A stretch of 14,180 nt of DNA, from positions 1 through 14,180 of the forward strand of contig CAAFEY010000010.1 in assembly GCA_900761995.1 (NCBI GenBank), given 5' to 3'. The number at the start of each line of letters is the position of its first letter. Positions within the stretch are counted from its first letter, which is position 1. The stretch is from an uncultured Collinsella sp. Lineage in GTDB: Bacteria; Actinomycetota; Coriobacteriia; Coriobacteriales; Coriobacteriaceae. The position numbers and the translations under genes are program-made. The notes beneath the pieces are model-generated. The model searched no databases. It was given only the letters and a program-made list of their open reading frames with translations, and was not told the origin of the DNA. This document shows, in pieces, positions 7,015 through 13,847 of the stretch.

Positions 7015-7947
7015 CTAGCAGACCTGGCGAACCTCGATGTGCTTCTTATATTCGTCCACCTTAGCAAAATCGCCCAGACCGGGGCACTCGACCACGTTGG
7101 CGCCGGTAGCCATCGAAAGGCGCAGGGCGTCCTCGACTCGCTCGGGAGCGTCGTGCCATACGGACAGGAAGGCGGCCAGCGAGGAATCGCCGGCGCAGAC
7201 GGTCGACAGCAGCTTGACGTCGAAGGTGCGATTGGCAAACCAGATGTGCTCGCCGTTGGAGAAGTACGCACCGGCGCCACCGAGGGTCAGCAGCACGTTC
7301 TTGGCGCCCTTGGCGTGCAGCTCGGCCATAGCGCCCTTGACGGACTCATCGTCGCCACCGCTCACCTTAATGCCAAAGATGTCGAGCAGCTCGTCGTCAT
7401 TGGGCTTGATCAGCAGCGGCTCCATGGAAATGAGGTCTGCCAGCTGATGGCTCGAGATGTCGAGGACGAACTCGGCTCCCTTGGCCTTGACGCGGCGCAG
7501 GACCTCGGCCAGGAAGCCCTCGGAAGTGTTGGGAGGCAGCGAGCCGCTGATGACCAGGCAGGTCATATCATCGAGCGAATCGATGAGCTCAAACATCTCC
7601 TGCTCGTTGGCCTCGTTGATGGCGGCACCGGCGTTGACCATGTTGTACTCGGTGTCGGGGCCGGCGTTGAGGAACACGTTGACGCGCGTAATGCCGTCGG
7701 TCCACACGGGCTTGACGGGCACGCCCAGGGCCTCGGCGCCCTTAACGATAAACTCGCCCGAGAAGCCGGCGAAAAAGCCCAGGATCGTGGTGTCGACACC
7801 GTAGTGGTCAAGCGTAAACGAGACGTTGAGGCCCTTGCCGTTGGGCGTGTAGACGGCGTTACGGGTACGCGTGACGGTGTTGGCAGCAAGGCCGTCGCAG
7901 GCGATGTTGTAGTCAATGGCGGGATTTGCAGTGAGCGTGTAAATCAT
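7015..7947 (-). CDS. fruK: 1-phosphofructokinase (PfkB family), second paralogue
   Basis: This 310-residue PfkB/LacC-FruK family kinase is predicted to phosphorylate fructose-1-phosphate to fructose-1,6-bisphosphate with ATP. Motifs are TANPAID at the N-terminus, NGKGLNVS at 36-43, SGSLPP at 134-139, KPNDDEL at 181-187 and CAGDSS at 251-256 with the presumed catalytic base Asp254. Both NGKG and CAGD differ from the usual GGKG and GAGD. The start at 7947 follows AAAGGA by six bases. A GTG at 7962 overlaps that site and is rejected. By eye about half the residues match the adjacent paralogue, with almost no gaps. A -10-like TATACT at 7982-7987 and the terminator upstream suggest separate transcription. 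A tagatose-6-phosphate kinase role is possible. Confidence 0.88.
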   Translation of the reverse strand: MIYTLTANPAIDYNIACDGLAANTVTRTRNAVYTPNGKGLNVSFTLDHYGVDTTILGFFAGFSGEFIVKGAEALGVPVKPVWTDGITRVNVFLNAGPDTEYNMVNAGAAINEANEQEMFELIDSLDDMTCLVISGSLPPNTSEGFLAEVLRRVKAKGAEFVLDISSHQLADLISMEPLLIKPNDDELLDIFGIKVSGGDDESVKGAMAELHAKGAKNVLLTLGGAGAYFSNGEHIWFANRTFDVKLLSTVCAGDSSLAAFLSVWHDAPERVEDALRLSMATGANVVECPGLGDFAKVDEYKKHIEVRQVC

Positions 7948-8075
7948 GAATGTTCCTTTCACGAAGCAACGTGTTAATGAAAGTATATTCCACGCATCGG
8001 TAAAAGGCTAGGACAACTCGGTGAACGGTGTGGAAGCGATGAAGTACGGCGGGACACCTCTCCCCCGTGGCGGAA

Positions 8076-8107
8076 CAAAAAGGCGCCCCAGCCGAAACCG
8101 GGGCGCC
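8076..8107 (-). terminator. Intrinsic terminator between the two 1-phosphofructokinase genes
   Basis: GGCGCCCC and GGGGCGCC arms (8082-8089 with 8100-8107) extend by two inner pairs around a 6-base loop and are followed by UUUUUG in the minus-strand RNA. It lies 28 bases after the first kinase stop, so the second kinase probably needs its own promoter. Confidence 0.93.
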
Positions 8108-8135
8108 ACACGCGCACGAATATGTCGCGTTTCGA

Positions 8136-9068
8136 TTACTGACGATCGAGCTTGCGGACAGCAACGCGCTTGCTGTACTCGTCGACGTGACCGAAGTCGC
8201 CGATGCCGACGGACTCGGCAACGTTGGCGCCGGTGGCCATAGCGAGCTTCATGGCCTCCTCGACGTTGTCGCGATCCCTGTACCACTTGTGCAGGAACGC
8301 AGCGAGGGTGCAGTCGCCGGCGCAGACGGAAGAAACCAGCTTGATGTTGAACTCACGCTTGGCGTACCAGATGTCCTCGCCGTTGGAGAAGTAAGCGTCG
8401 CCGCGGCTACCACGGGTGAGCAGCACGTTCTGAACGCCAGCGTCGTGAGCCATCTTCATGGCAACGCGGACCTCGTCGTCGGTGTCGACCGGCACGCCGA
8501 AGATGGCCTTCATCTCGTGATGGTTCGGCTTGATGAGCAGCGGCTTCTTGTGAGCGAGCTCCTTGAGTTTGTCGGAGGACAGGTCCAGGACGACGTCAGC
8601 GCCACGAGCCTGAGCGTGCTCCATGACCTGAGCCAGGAAGTCGGGAGTAGCTTTGGGAGGCACGGAGCCGGAAACGATCAGGCACTCGAGATCGCCCGCG
8701 GTGTCCAGGATGTTGTAGAGCTCCTCCTGGTGCTGCGGCGTGATCGGAGCACCCGGGTTCAGGATGCCGTACTCGTGCTGGCCATCGTTGACGTAGGTGT
8801 TAATGCGCGTGATACCGTCGGTCCAGACCGGGCGGCAGAGGCAACCCAGGTTCATGACCTCTTCGACGATGAACTTGCCCGTGAAGCCAGCAAAGAAGCC
8901 GAGCGCGACGGTGTCGACGCCCATCTTCTTAAAGGCGAAGGACACGTCGAGGCCCTTGCCGTTAGCCGTGTAGCTGGCCGAGCCGGTGCGGACGTTCTCG
9001 TCGGGCTCGAGCGGAGAGCTCGAAACCGTCATGTCGACAGCCGGGTTAGCGGTTAGCGTGTAGAACAT
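8136..9068 (-). CDS. fruK: 1-phosphofructokinase (PfkB family), first paralogue
   Basis: This is a 310-residue fructose-1-phosphate kinase of the PfkB family, downstream of ptsI. Motifs are TANPAVD at the N-terminus, NGKGLDVS at 36-43 (Asp41 where the paralogue has the usual Asn), SGSVPP at 133-138, KPNHHEM at 180-186 and CAGDCT at 249-254 with presumed catalytic Asp252. The start at 9068 is preceded by GGGGG at a spacing of about eight bases. That site lies in the loop of a small dyad (9070-9085). It follows ptsI by 74 bases with no U-tract terminator between, so it is probably cotranscribed with ptsI. Together with FruA it would complete fructose entry into glycolysis. Confidence 0.92.
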   Translation of the reverse strand: MFYTLTANPAVDMTVSSSPLEPDENVRTGSASYTANGKGLDVSFAFKKMGVDTVALGFFAGFTGKFIVEEVMNLGCLCRPVWTDGITRINTYVNDGQHEYGILNPGAPITPQHQEELYNILDTAGDLECLIVSGSVPPKATPDFLAQVMEHAQARGADVVLDLSSDKLKELAHKKPLLIKPNHHEMKAIFGVPVDTDDEVRVAMKMAHDAGVQNVLLTRGSRGDAYFSNGEDIWYAKREFNIKLVSSVCAGDCTLAAFLHKWYRDRDNVEEAMKLAMATGANVAESVGIGDFGHVDEYSKRVAVRKLDRQ

Positions 9069-9069
9069 T

Positions 9070-9085
9070 TACAGTACCCCCTGTA
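9070..9085 (-). promoter_or_regulatory. Dyad around the ribosome binding site of the first fruK
   Basis: TACAG and CTGTA arms flank a 6-base loop that contains most of the G-rich Shine-Dalgarno sequence. The stem is only 5 bp, so it may display rather than hide the site. Any role in control is conjecture. Confidence 0.3.
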
Positions 9086-9095
9086 TATGTGAGGG

Positions 9096-9125
9096 CCGCG
9101 TGGCCGGCCCATTCCAACCACGCGG
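9096..9125 (-). repeat. Inverted repeat in the ptsI-fruK spacer
   Basis: CCGCGTGG and CCACGCGG form perfect 8-base arms around a 14-base loop. No U-tract follows, so it is not a standard terminator. It could be a processing or 3'-end stabilising hairpin between ptsI and fruK. Confidence 0.5.
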
Positions 9126-9142
9126 TTACCTCTGATACCAAA

Positions 9143-10846
9143 TTAGCGAGCTGCGGACTCGAGCAGTGCCTTGACCTCGGCTGCGGTGTTGCAGGCGAGC
9201 GCCTTCTCGGCGAGCTCGTCGCACTCGGCCTTGGTCCACTGGCTGATGGTCTTGCGGGCGCGCAGGATCGAAGGAGCGCTCATCGAGAACTCCTCCAGGC
9301 CCCAGCTGATCAGCAGCGGCTCGAGCAGCGGATCAGCAGCGGCCTCGCCGCACATACCGACCATGATGCCGGCCTTCACGCCGCTCTCGATGATGTTCTT
9401 GAGCGAGCGGAGCACGGCGGGATAGTAAACCTGGTACAGGTTGGAGATGGTGTCGTTACCACGGTCGGCGCACATGGTGTAGCCGATCAGGTCGTTGGTG
9501 CCGATGGAGAAGAAGTCGGCGACCTCGGCCAGACGGTCTGCGAGCAGCGAAGCGGCGGGCGTCTCGACCATGATGCCGACCTCGATGTTCTCGTTGAACT
9601 TGCGACCCTCTTCGGTCAGCTCGGCCTTGCACTGCTCGACGAGCTCCTTGACAGCCAAGACCTCCTCGACGCAGGTGACGAGCGGGATCATGATCTTGAC
9701 GTCGCCGAAGGCGCTAGCGCGCAGCAGAGCGCGGAGCTGGACCTTGTACTGGTCGGGATTGGCCAGGCAGTAACGCACGGCGCGGAAGCCCATGAAGGGG
9801 TTGTCTTCCTTGACCATATGCAGATACGGAATCTCCTTGTCGCCACCCACATCGAGCGTGCGGATGATGACAGGAGCACCCTTGAGCGCGCTGGCGACCT
9901 TACGGTAGGCGTTGAACTGCTCCTCCTCGGAAGGAAGCTCAGCAGAGTCCATGAACAGGAACTCGGAGCGGAACAGACCGATAGCCTCGGCGTCGTGATC
10001 GAGCGCGTTGGGCACGTCATCGGGGTTACCGATGTTGCAGGCGATGATCTTCTTGATGCCATCGGCAGTCACGGACGGCTTGCCACGGAAGGCCTCGAGG
10101 GCTGCCTTCTCGGCAGCGAAGGCCTCGGCCTTGGCGGTGTAGGCAGCGAGCGTCTCCTCGTCGGGATCGGCCTCGACGATACCCTTGCCACCGTCGACGA
10201 CAACGGTCATACCGTTGCGCAGCGCGGTGCAGCTGTTGGAAACCGAAAGGACAGCCGGGATCTCGAGGGCACGCGCGATGATCGCGGAGTGCGACGTGCG
10301 GCCACCGGTCTCGGTGACGATACCGGCAACATGGGCCTTATCGATCGTGGCGGTCATGGACGGCGTGAGGTCGTGCACGACAACGACAGTGTTCTCGGGC
10401 AGGACGGAGAGGTCGACGACCTCCTTGCCCAGCAGCTCGGCCAGAATACCGGTGCGGATGTCGGCGATGTCGGCCGCGCGCAGACGGAACATCTCGTCGT
10501 CCATGGACAGGAACATGTTCTCGAACATGGTCGAGGTGTCCATGAGCGCCTGCTCGGCGCAGGTACCGCCGTCAATGGCGGCGTTGATGGCGTCAGTCAT
10601 GCCCGGGTCCTGAGCCAGGACAATGTGTCCGCTCATGATCTCGGCCTCGGCCTCGCCCACCGTCTCCTTCATATGGTCGGCCTGAGCCTGGGTCTTCTCG
10701 CAGAAGACCGAAAGAGCGGACTGATAGCGCTCCTTCTCTGCTGCCGAATCAGCAACCTCGTGCGGCTCAAACGTCAAGTCGGGATCGACGGCGACCATGA
10801 CGGTGCCGATACCGATGCCCTCGGAAGCGTTGACTCCCTGATACAT
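9143..10846 (-). CDS. ptsI: PTS Enzyme I (phosphoenolpyruvate-protein phosphotransferase)
   Basis: This cytosolic first enzyme of the PTS autophosphorylates from PEP and passes phosphate to HPr. The 567-residue protein is full length. The N-terminal HPr-binding/phosphohistidine part carries GGRTSHSAIIAR, with His186 as the phosphorylated residue. The C-terminal PEP-binding barrel carries 'DVGGDKEIPYL', 'NPFMGFRAVRY', 'SIGTNDLIGYTMCADRGN' and GMCGEAAADP with catalytic Cys499. I chose the ATG at 10846 because GAGAGGA lies six bases upstream. An ATG two codons earlier overlaps that site, and a longer frame to 10900 has no support. It lies downstream of ptsH across a 133-base spacer that holds a terminator and a possible promoter. 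Confidence 0.97.
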   Translation of the reverse strand: MYQGVNASEGIGIGTVMVAVDPDLTFEPHEVADSAAEKERYQSALSVFCEKTQAQADHMKETVGEAEAEIMSGHIVLAQDPGMTDAINAAIDGGTCAEQALMDTSTMFENMFLSMDDEMFRLRAADIADIRTGILAELLGKEVVDLSVLPENTVVVVHDLTPSMTATIDKAHVAGIVTETGGRTSHSAIIARALEIPAVLSVSNSCTALRNGMTVVVDGGKGIVEADPDEETLAAYTAKAEAFAAEKAALEAFRGKPSVTADGIKKIIACNIGNPDDVPNALDHDAEAIGLFRSEFLFMDSAELPSEEEQFNAYRKVASALKGAPVIIRTLDVGGDKEIPYLHMVKEDNPFMGFRAVRYCLANPDQYKVQLRALLRASAFGDVKIMIPLVTCVEEVLAVKELVEQCKAELTEEGRKFNENIEVGIMVETPAASLLADRLAEVADFFSIGTNDLIGYTMCADRGNDTISNLYQVYYPAVLRSLKNIIESGVKAGIMVGMCGEAAADPLLEPLLISWGLEEFSMSAPSILRARKTISQWTKAECDELAEKALACNTAAEVKALLESAAR

Positions 10847-10871
10847 TCCCATTCCTCTCTCCGTGTCATGT

Positions 10872-10900
10872 GATAAAGCGTTTTGCCATATCCATGACAA
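10872..10900 (-). promoter_or_regulatory. Possible ptsI promoter
   Basis: On the minus strand TTGTCA (10895-10900, 5 of 6 to the -35 consensus), a 17-base spacer and TTTATC (10872-10877, weak -10) lie immediately after the ptsH terminator and about 26 bases before the ptsI start. Confidence 0.4.
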
Positions 10901-10934
10901 AAGAGCGCAGCTACCTTACAACAGGTCACTGCGC
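10897..10934 (-). terminator. Intrinsic terminator between ptsH and ptsI
   Basis: GCGCAG/CTGCGC outer arms (10929-10934 with 10905-10910) and ACCT/AGGT inner arms are separated by a 2x2 internal loop and close a 6-base loop. UCUUUUG follows in the minus-strand RNA. The short U-run and internal loop suggest partial read-through into ptsI. Confidence 0.7.
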
Positions 10935-10979
10935 CCCCAAATATGAACTTAGTTGTTCAACATGCGACCCGTTTGAGTT

Positions 10980-11243
10980 CTACTCGCCAAGACCGCTCTT
11001 GATGAGCTCGATGGCAGCAGCCAGAGCCTCGGCCTCGTCAGCGCCGTCGCACTTAACCTCGACCTCGGTACCGCAGGGGATACCAGCAGCCATGAGGGCC
11101 ATCGGGGACTTGCCGTTGACCTCCTTCTCGGGGGTGACGACCGTCACGTCACAGGCGTACTTGCCCATGGTGGAGGCGAACAGACCAGCCGGACGCATGT
11201 GCAGACCCTGAGGATTAACGAGGGTAGCCTTCTCAGAAACCAT
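10980..11243 (-). CDS. ptsH: Phosphocarrier protein HPr
   Basis: This 87-residue small cytosolic carrier takes phosphate from Enzyme I and passes it to EIIA domains. The active-site sequence GLHMRPAG places the phosphorylated histidine exactly at position 15. A serine at position 46 in GKSPMALM matches the regulatory phosphorylation site used by HPr kinase in many Gram-positive bacteria. I see no HPr kinase gene here. The start at 11243 is chosen for AAGGAG six bases upstream. Longer in-frame codons to 11300 would add residues atypical for HPr. It lies between fruA and ptsI on the same strand. The leader can form a structure that pairs with the ribosome binding site. Confidence 0.97.
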   Translation of the reverse strand: MVSEKATLVNPQGLHMRPAGLFASTMGKYACDVTVVTPEKEVNGKSPMALMAAGIPCGTEVEVKCDGADEAEALAAAIELIKSGLGE

Positions 11244-11246
11244 AAT

Positions 11247-11293
11247 TGACTCCTTTTTGTGTTTAACCCCTGTCATGCATGTGGCAGGAGTCA
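11247..11293 (-). promoter_or_regulatory. ptsH leader hairpin overlapping the Shine-Dalgarno site
   Basis: In the minus-strand RNA UGACUCCU (11286-11293) is perfectly complementary to AGGAGUCA (11247-11254). The latter contains the Shine-Dalgarno sequence and sits three bases from the start codon. The loop is 31 bases. A competing CCUG/CAGG pairing (11285-11288 with 11269-11272) shares bases with the first arm, so two folds are mutually exclusive. The pairing is seen in the sequence; a regulatory role is inferred. Confidence 0.45.
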
Positions 11294-11310
11294 GATTCAC
11301 GACGTTGTTT

Positions 11311-11339
11311 ATATTAACTCACATCAAACGGTTTTTCAT
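11311..11339 (-). promoter_or_regulatory. Candidate ptsH promoter
   Basis: On the minus strand ATGAAA (11334-11339), a 17-base spacer and TAATAT (11311-11316) lie in a short AT-rich patch. Initiation near 11304 would give a leader of about 60 bases that includes both arms of the hairpin. Confidence 0.4.
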
Positions 11340-11380
11340 TATGTTTCGCACGAATTGTTGGACAGATGTCGTTCCTGTAC

Positions 11381-11509
11381 GCTTGCCTGCCGGGCGGGGC
11401 AGTTAAGTTTGCTGCTCTACAGTCCTGCGCAAGACGAAAAGCACATTAAGTGCTTTCCTTTGCGTGCGGAACTCGCGACAAACTTAACCGCCCCGCCCGG
11501 CGGGCGAGC
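11381..11509. repeat. Large palindromic element 1 in the fruA-ptsH interval
   Basis: Arms 11381-11411 and 11479-11509 are complementary along about 31 bases, with only three non-Watson-Crick positions (T11384/G11506, T11388/G11502, A11401/C11489), all transitions. The arms are very GC-rich in the outer part and end inward in GTTAAGTTTG. The central 67 bases hold a nested perfect hairpin AAAGCAC-ATTAA-GTGCTTT (11438-11456). I see no open frame with a ribosome binding site and no U-tract on either side, so this is neither a gene nor an ordinary terminator. It resembles a dispersed palindromic repeat or miniature mobile element. Confidence 0.75.
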
Positions 11510-11606
11510 TGCGGAAACTCGGTCGGTCCAGAGCAATATCGGCGGAACGGAATTCTGGCTGAGGATCTGTTCGCGACAAAGACTCAATGGGCAGTTCCCT
11601 CTATGT
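11510..11606. other. Spacer between the two palindromic elements
   Basis: No gene is evident. Short direct repeats link it to element 1: TCGCGACAAA occurs at 11473-11482 and 11571-11580, and TGCGGAA(A)CTCG at 11465-11475 and 11510-11521. This suggests the two palindromes and the spacer may be parts of one composite repeat. Confidence 0.4.
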
Positions 11607-11607
11607 C

Positions 11608-11688
11608 CTTCTGTAAGTTGCGGTGAAATAGGGACTGATTTTGCGGTTGAAACGTTTAAACAGTCCTTATTTCACCGCAAGTTAGAAG
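11608..11688. repeat. Large palindromic element 2 next to the fruA terminator
   Basis: A 20-base arm TTGCGGTGAAATAGGGACTG (11618-11637) pairs with 11661-11680. The only irregularity is G11631/T11667, which is a wobble in plus-strand RNA. CTTCT/AGAAG (11608-11612 with 11684-11688) extends the stem outward past an internal loop. The 23-base loop repeats TTGCGGT (11641-11647) and ends next to the palindrome GTTTAAAC. It is non-coding and probably a dispersed repeat. Confidence 0.75.
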
Positions 11689-11695
11689 AAGGGGC

Positions 11696-11734
11696 ATGAA
11701 AAAGGCGGAGGCCCTGGAAAGGGACTCCGCCTTT
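11696..11734 (-). terminator. Intrinsic terminator of fruA
   Basis: AAAGGCGGAG and CTCCGCCTTT (11725-11734 with 11701-11710) form a 10-bp stem with an inner CCC/GGG pairing, and UUUUU follows in the minus-strand RNA. It lies 37 bases past the fruA stop, so ptsH must largely rely on its own promoter. Confidence 0.93.
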
Positions 11735-11770
11735 GTTACAGGGGGGCGATGGTATTCGCGTGTTGCGGGG

Positions 11771-13774
11771 TTAGACCAGGCGGACGTTGATCGTCTTGGC
11801 GATCTCGACGGCGTCGGTGGAACCCTTGACGGTGGCACGGAAGTCCTCGTCCATGAGTGCCTCGGCGACCTTGGACAGGATCTTGAGGTGCGTAGTGCCG
11901 GCCTGGGCACCGGGGATGAGCAGGGCGATAGCCACGTTGACGGGAGCGCCGTCCATGGTGTCCCAACCGGTCACGCCGGACTCGTCCTTGACGACGATGA
12001 CGGCAGCCTCGGTAATGGCGTCGGACTTGGCATGCGGGATGGCGAAGCCCTCCATCATGCCCGTGGTGCCCTCGGCCTCGCGGGCCAGGAAGGCGTTCAT
12101 CACGGCGTCGGCGTCGCTTGCGATACCGGCCTTGACGGCCTGGTTGGAAACGAAGCTCAGAGCCTCGTCACGAGAAGCGAAGTCCTCGGCGACAAAGACG
12201 TTCTCGACCTTGACGAAGTCGGCAGCCTCGGCCTTGGGGGCCTCGACGGCAGCGGCCTTGGGGGCCTCAACCGGCTTGGCGGCAGGAGCGGTCTTCTGGT
12301 TCTTCTCGAAGTCATACTTCTTGAAGGCGACGAACAGGATGCCACCAACAACAGCGCCGATGAGGATCGCGAGGACCCACAGCGGACCGTTCTCGACAAC
12401 GGGCAGGACCAGGAAGCCACCGTGGGGCGCCGGATCGTGGACATTGAACATGATGGTCAGGATCGAAGCGATGGAGGAACCGAGCATCATGATGGGCATG
12501 ACGGGCCAGATGTTCTTGGTCATGAACGGAATGGCGCCCTCGGTGATGTGGGTGCAACCAAGGATGAGGTTGACGATACCGGCGTCATGATCCTCCTGGC
12601 TGAAGTACTTCTTGCCGACGACGACGGCGAAGGTGGTGATCAGCGGCGGAACGATGCAGGCGGCGGAGACGGCAGCCATGAAGTTGGTGCCGAAGTTGTA
12701 GGTGTCGGTGCCGACACCGGCGGCCAAGGCCTCGGTAAGCATAGCGGTACCGGTGACGTAGGCAGCCTTGTTGACAGGGCCGCCCATGTCAACGGCGCAC
12801 ATGCAGCCGATGGCAAGACCCAAGACGATGGCGCCAGAAGCGGACAGACCCTTGAGGAAGTCCATCATGGCGGTGTTGATGGCAGCCATGGGGCCGGAGA
12901 TGCCGAGCATCACGAGGCCGACGATGGCAGTCGAGAACAGCGGGTACAGGAAGATTGCCTTGAGGCCGTCCAGGTGCTTGGGCAGACCGGCAAAGACCTT
13001 CTGCAGCAGCAGGATGACATAACCAGCGAGGAAGCCGCCGACGATGCCGCCCAGGAAGCCGAAGCCCACGCCAGCGCCGCCAGCGTCGATCATACCGGTC
13101 TCGGCGTTAACGGGCAGGCCCTGGATGGCGATCATACCGGCGACGAAGCCGGGGACGAGCGCCGGGCGCTTGCCGATGGACTCGGCGATGTAGGCGGAAA
13201 GCACGGGAACCATGAGGTTCATGGCAATGCCGCCGATGATCTTGAGCATAGCGGCGAAGGTGTTGTAGTCAGACGCCGTCGAATCGAAGGACGTGATGCC
13301 CCACAGGAACGAAAGAGCGGTCAGAACACCACCGGCGACGACGAAGACCAGCATGTGGCTGACGCCGTTCATGAGGTGCTTGTAGATAATGTGGCCGACG
13401 GACTCCTTCTCCTCGACCTCGTCCTCGACATCGGCAGCGGCGGCAACCGAGTCGTCGCCCTTGGCGCGGAGCGCGCGGTCAATCAGCTTGCCGGCGGCCT
13501 CGACGGACAGGGCCTTGGAAACGCCAACGGAAACCATGGGCTTACCGGCGAAACGCTCCGCCTGTACATCCTTGTCGGCTGCGACGACGACGGCCTTGGC
13601 ACCGGCGATCTCACCCTTCGTGAGCTCGTTCTCGACACCGACCTGGCCATGAGTCTCGACCTTAATGGTCAGACCGCGCTCGGCAGCTGCCTTCTCCAGC
13701 GCCTCCTTAGCCATGAAGGTGTGCGCAATGCCGGTCGGGCAACCGGTGGCGGCGATGATGTCAAACTTAGCCAT
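11771..13774 (-). CDS. fruA: PTS fructose transporter subunit EIIBCA
   Basis: This 667-residue membrane permease imports fructose and phosphorylates it to fructose-1-phosphate. The domain order is IIB-IIC-IIA. IIB (about 1-105) has the phosphocysteine loop ATGCPTGIAHTF with Cys12. IIC (about 126-487) has many membrane helices, the ITEGAIPF signature at 411-418 and a PHGG loop at 450-453. IIA (about 519-667) has GFAIPHAKSD with phosphohistidine 581. An Ala/Pro/Lys-rich linker with two VEAPKA copies (about 490-518) joins IIC and IIA. The start follows AAGGAGGG by four bases. All phosphorylation residues are present. Its own terminator follows. The RpiR-family gene diverges upstream and is a likely regulator. 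Mannitol or another fructose-family sugar is possible but less likely given the adjacent 1-phosphofructokinases. Confidence 0.96.
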   Translation of the reverse strand: MAKFDIIAATGCPTGIAHTFMAKEALEKAAAERGLTIKVETHGQVGVENELTKGEIAGAKAVVVAADKDVQAERFAGKPMVSVGVSKALSVEAAGKLIDRALRAKGDDSVAAAADVEDEVEEKESVGHIIYKHLMNGVSHMLVFVVAGGVLTALSFLWGITSFDSTASDYNTFAAMLKIIGGIAMNLMVPVLSAYIAESIGKRPALVPGFVAGMIAIQGLPVNAETGMIDAGGAGVGFGFLGGIVGGFLAGYVILLLQKVFAGLPKHLDGLKAIFLYPLFSTAIVGLVMLGISGPMAAINTAMMDFLKGLSASGAIVLGLAIGCMCAVDMGGPVNKAAYVTGTAMLTEALAAGVGTDTYNFGTNFMAAVSAACIVPPLITTFAVVVGKKYFSQEDHDAGIVNLILGCTHITEGAIPFMTKNIWPVMPIMMLGSSIASILTIMFNVHDPAPHGGFLVLPVVENGPLWVLAILIGAVVGGILFVAFKKYDFEKNQKTAPAAKPVEAPKAAAVEAPKAEAADFVKVENVFVAEDFASRDEALSFVSNQAVKAGIASDADAVMNAFLAREAEGTTGMMEGFAIPHAKSDAITEAAVIVVKDESGVTGWDTMDGAPVNVAIALLIPGAQAGTTHLKILSKVAEALMDEDFRATVKGSTDAVEIAKTINVRLV

Positions 13775-13847
13775 GTGTCCCTCCTTTTAAAGTTTTGCGC
13801 CCGCAGGCGCTCCCCTACACGCGCGTCCTTGCGCGCTTTTCCACAAC

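Noticed and set aside
9089..10873. Plus-strand ORF of 594 codons
   Set aside because: It is antisense to ptsI, which has all family motifs and a good start. The antisense translation resembles no family.
11259..11699. Plus-strand ORF of 146 codons across the fruA-ptsH interval
   Set aside because: It starts at a GTG without a ribosome binding site inside the ptsH leader and runs through both palindromes, including all four arms. It is better explained as repeat sequence, though a proteomic hit would change this.
13801..13845. GCGCC/GGCGC and GCGCG/CGCGC hairpins upstream of fruA as a riboswitch or terminator
   Set aside because: They are short GC-rich dyads without a U-tract on the minus strand and without any known riboswitch pattern. 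They could still affect fruA translation, but nothing specific supports it.
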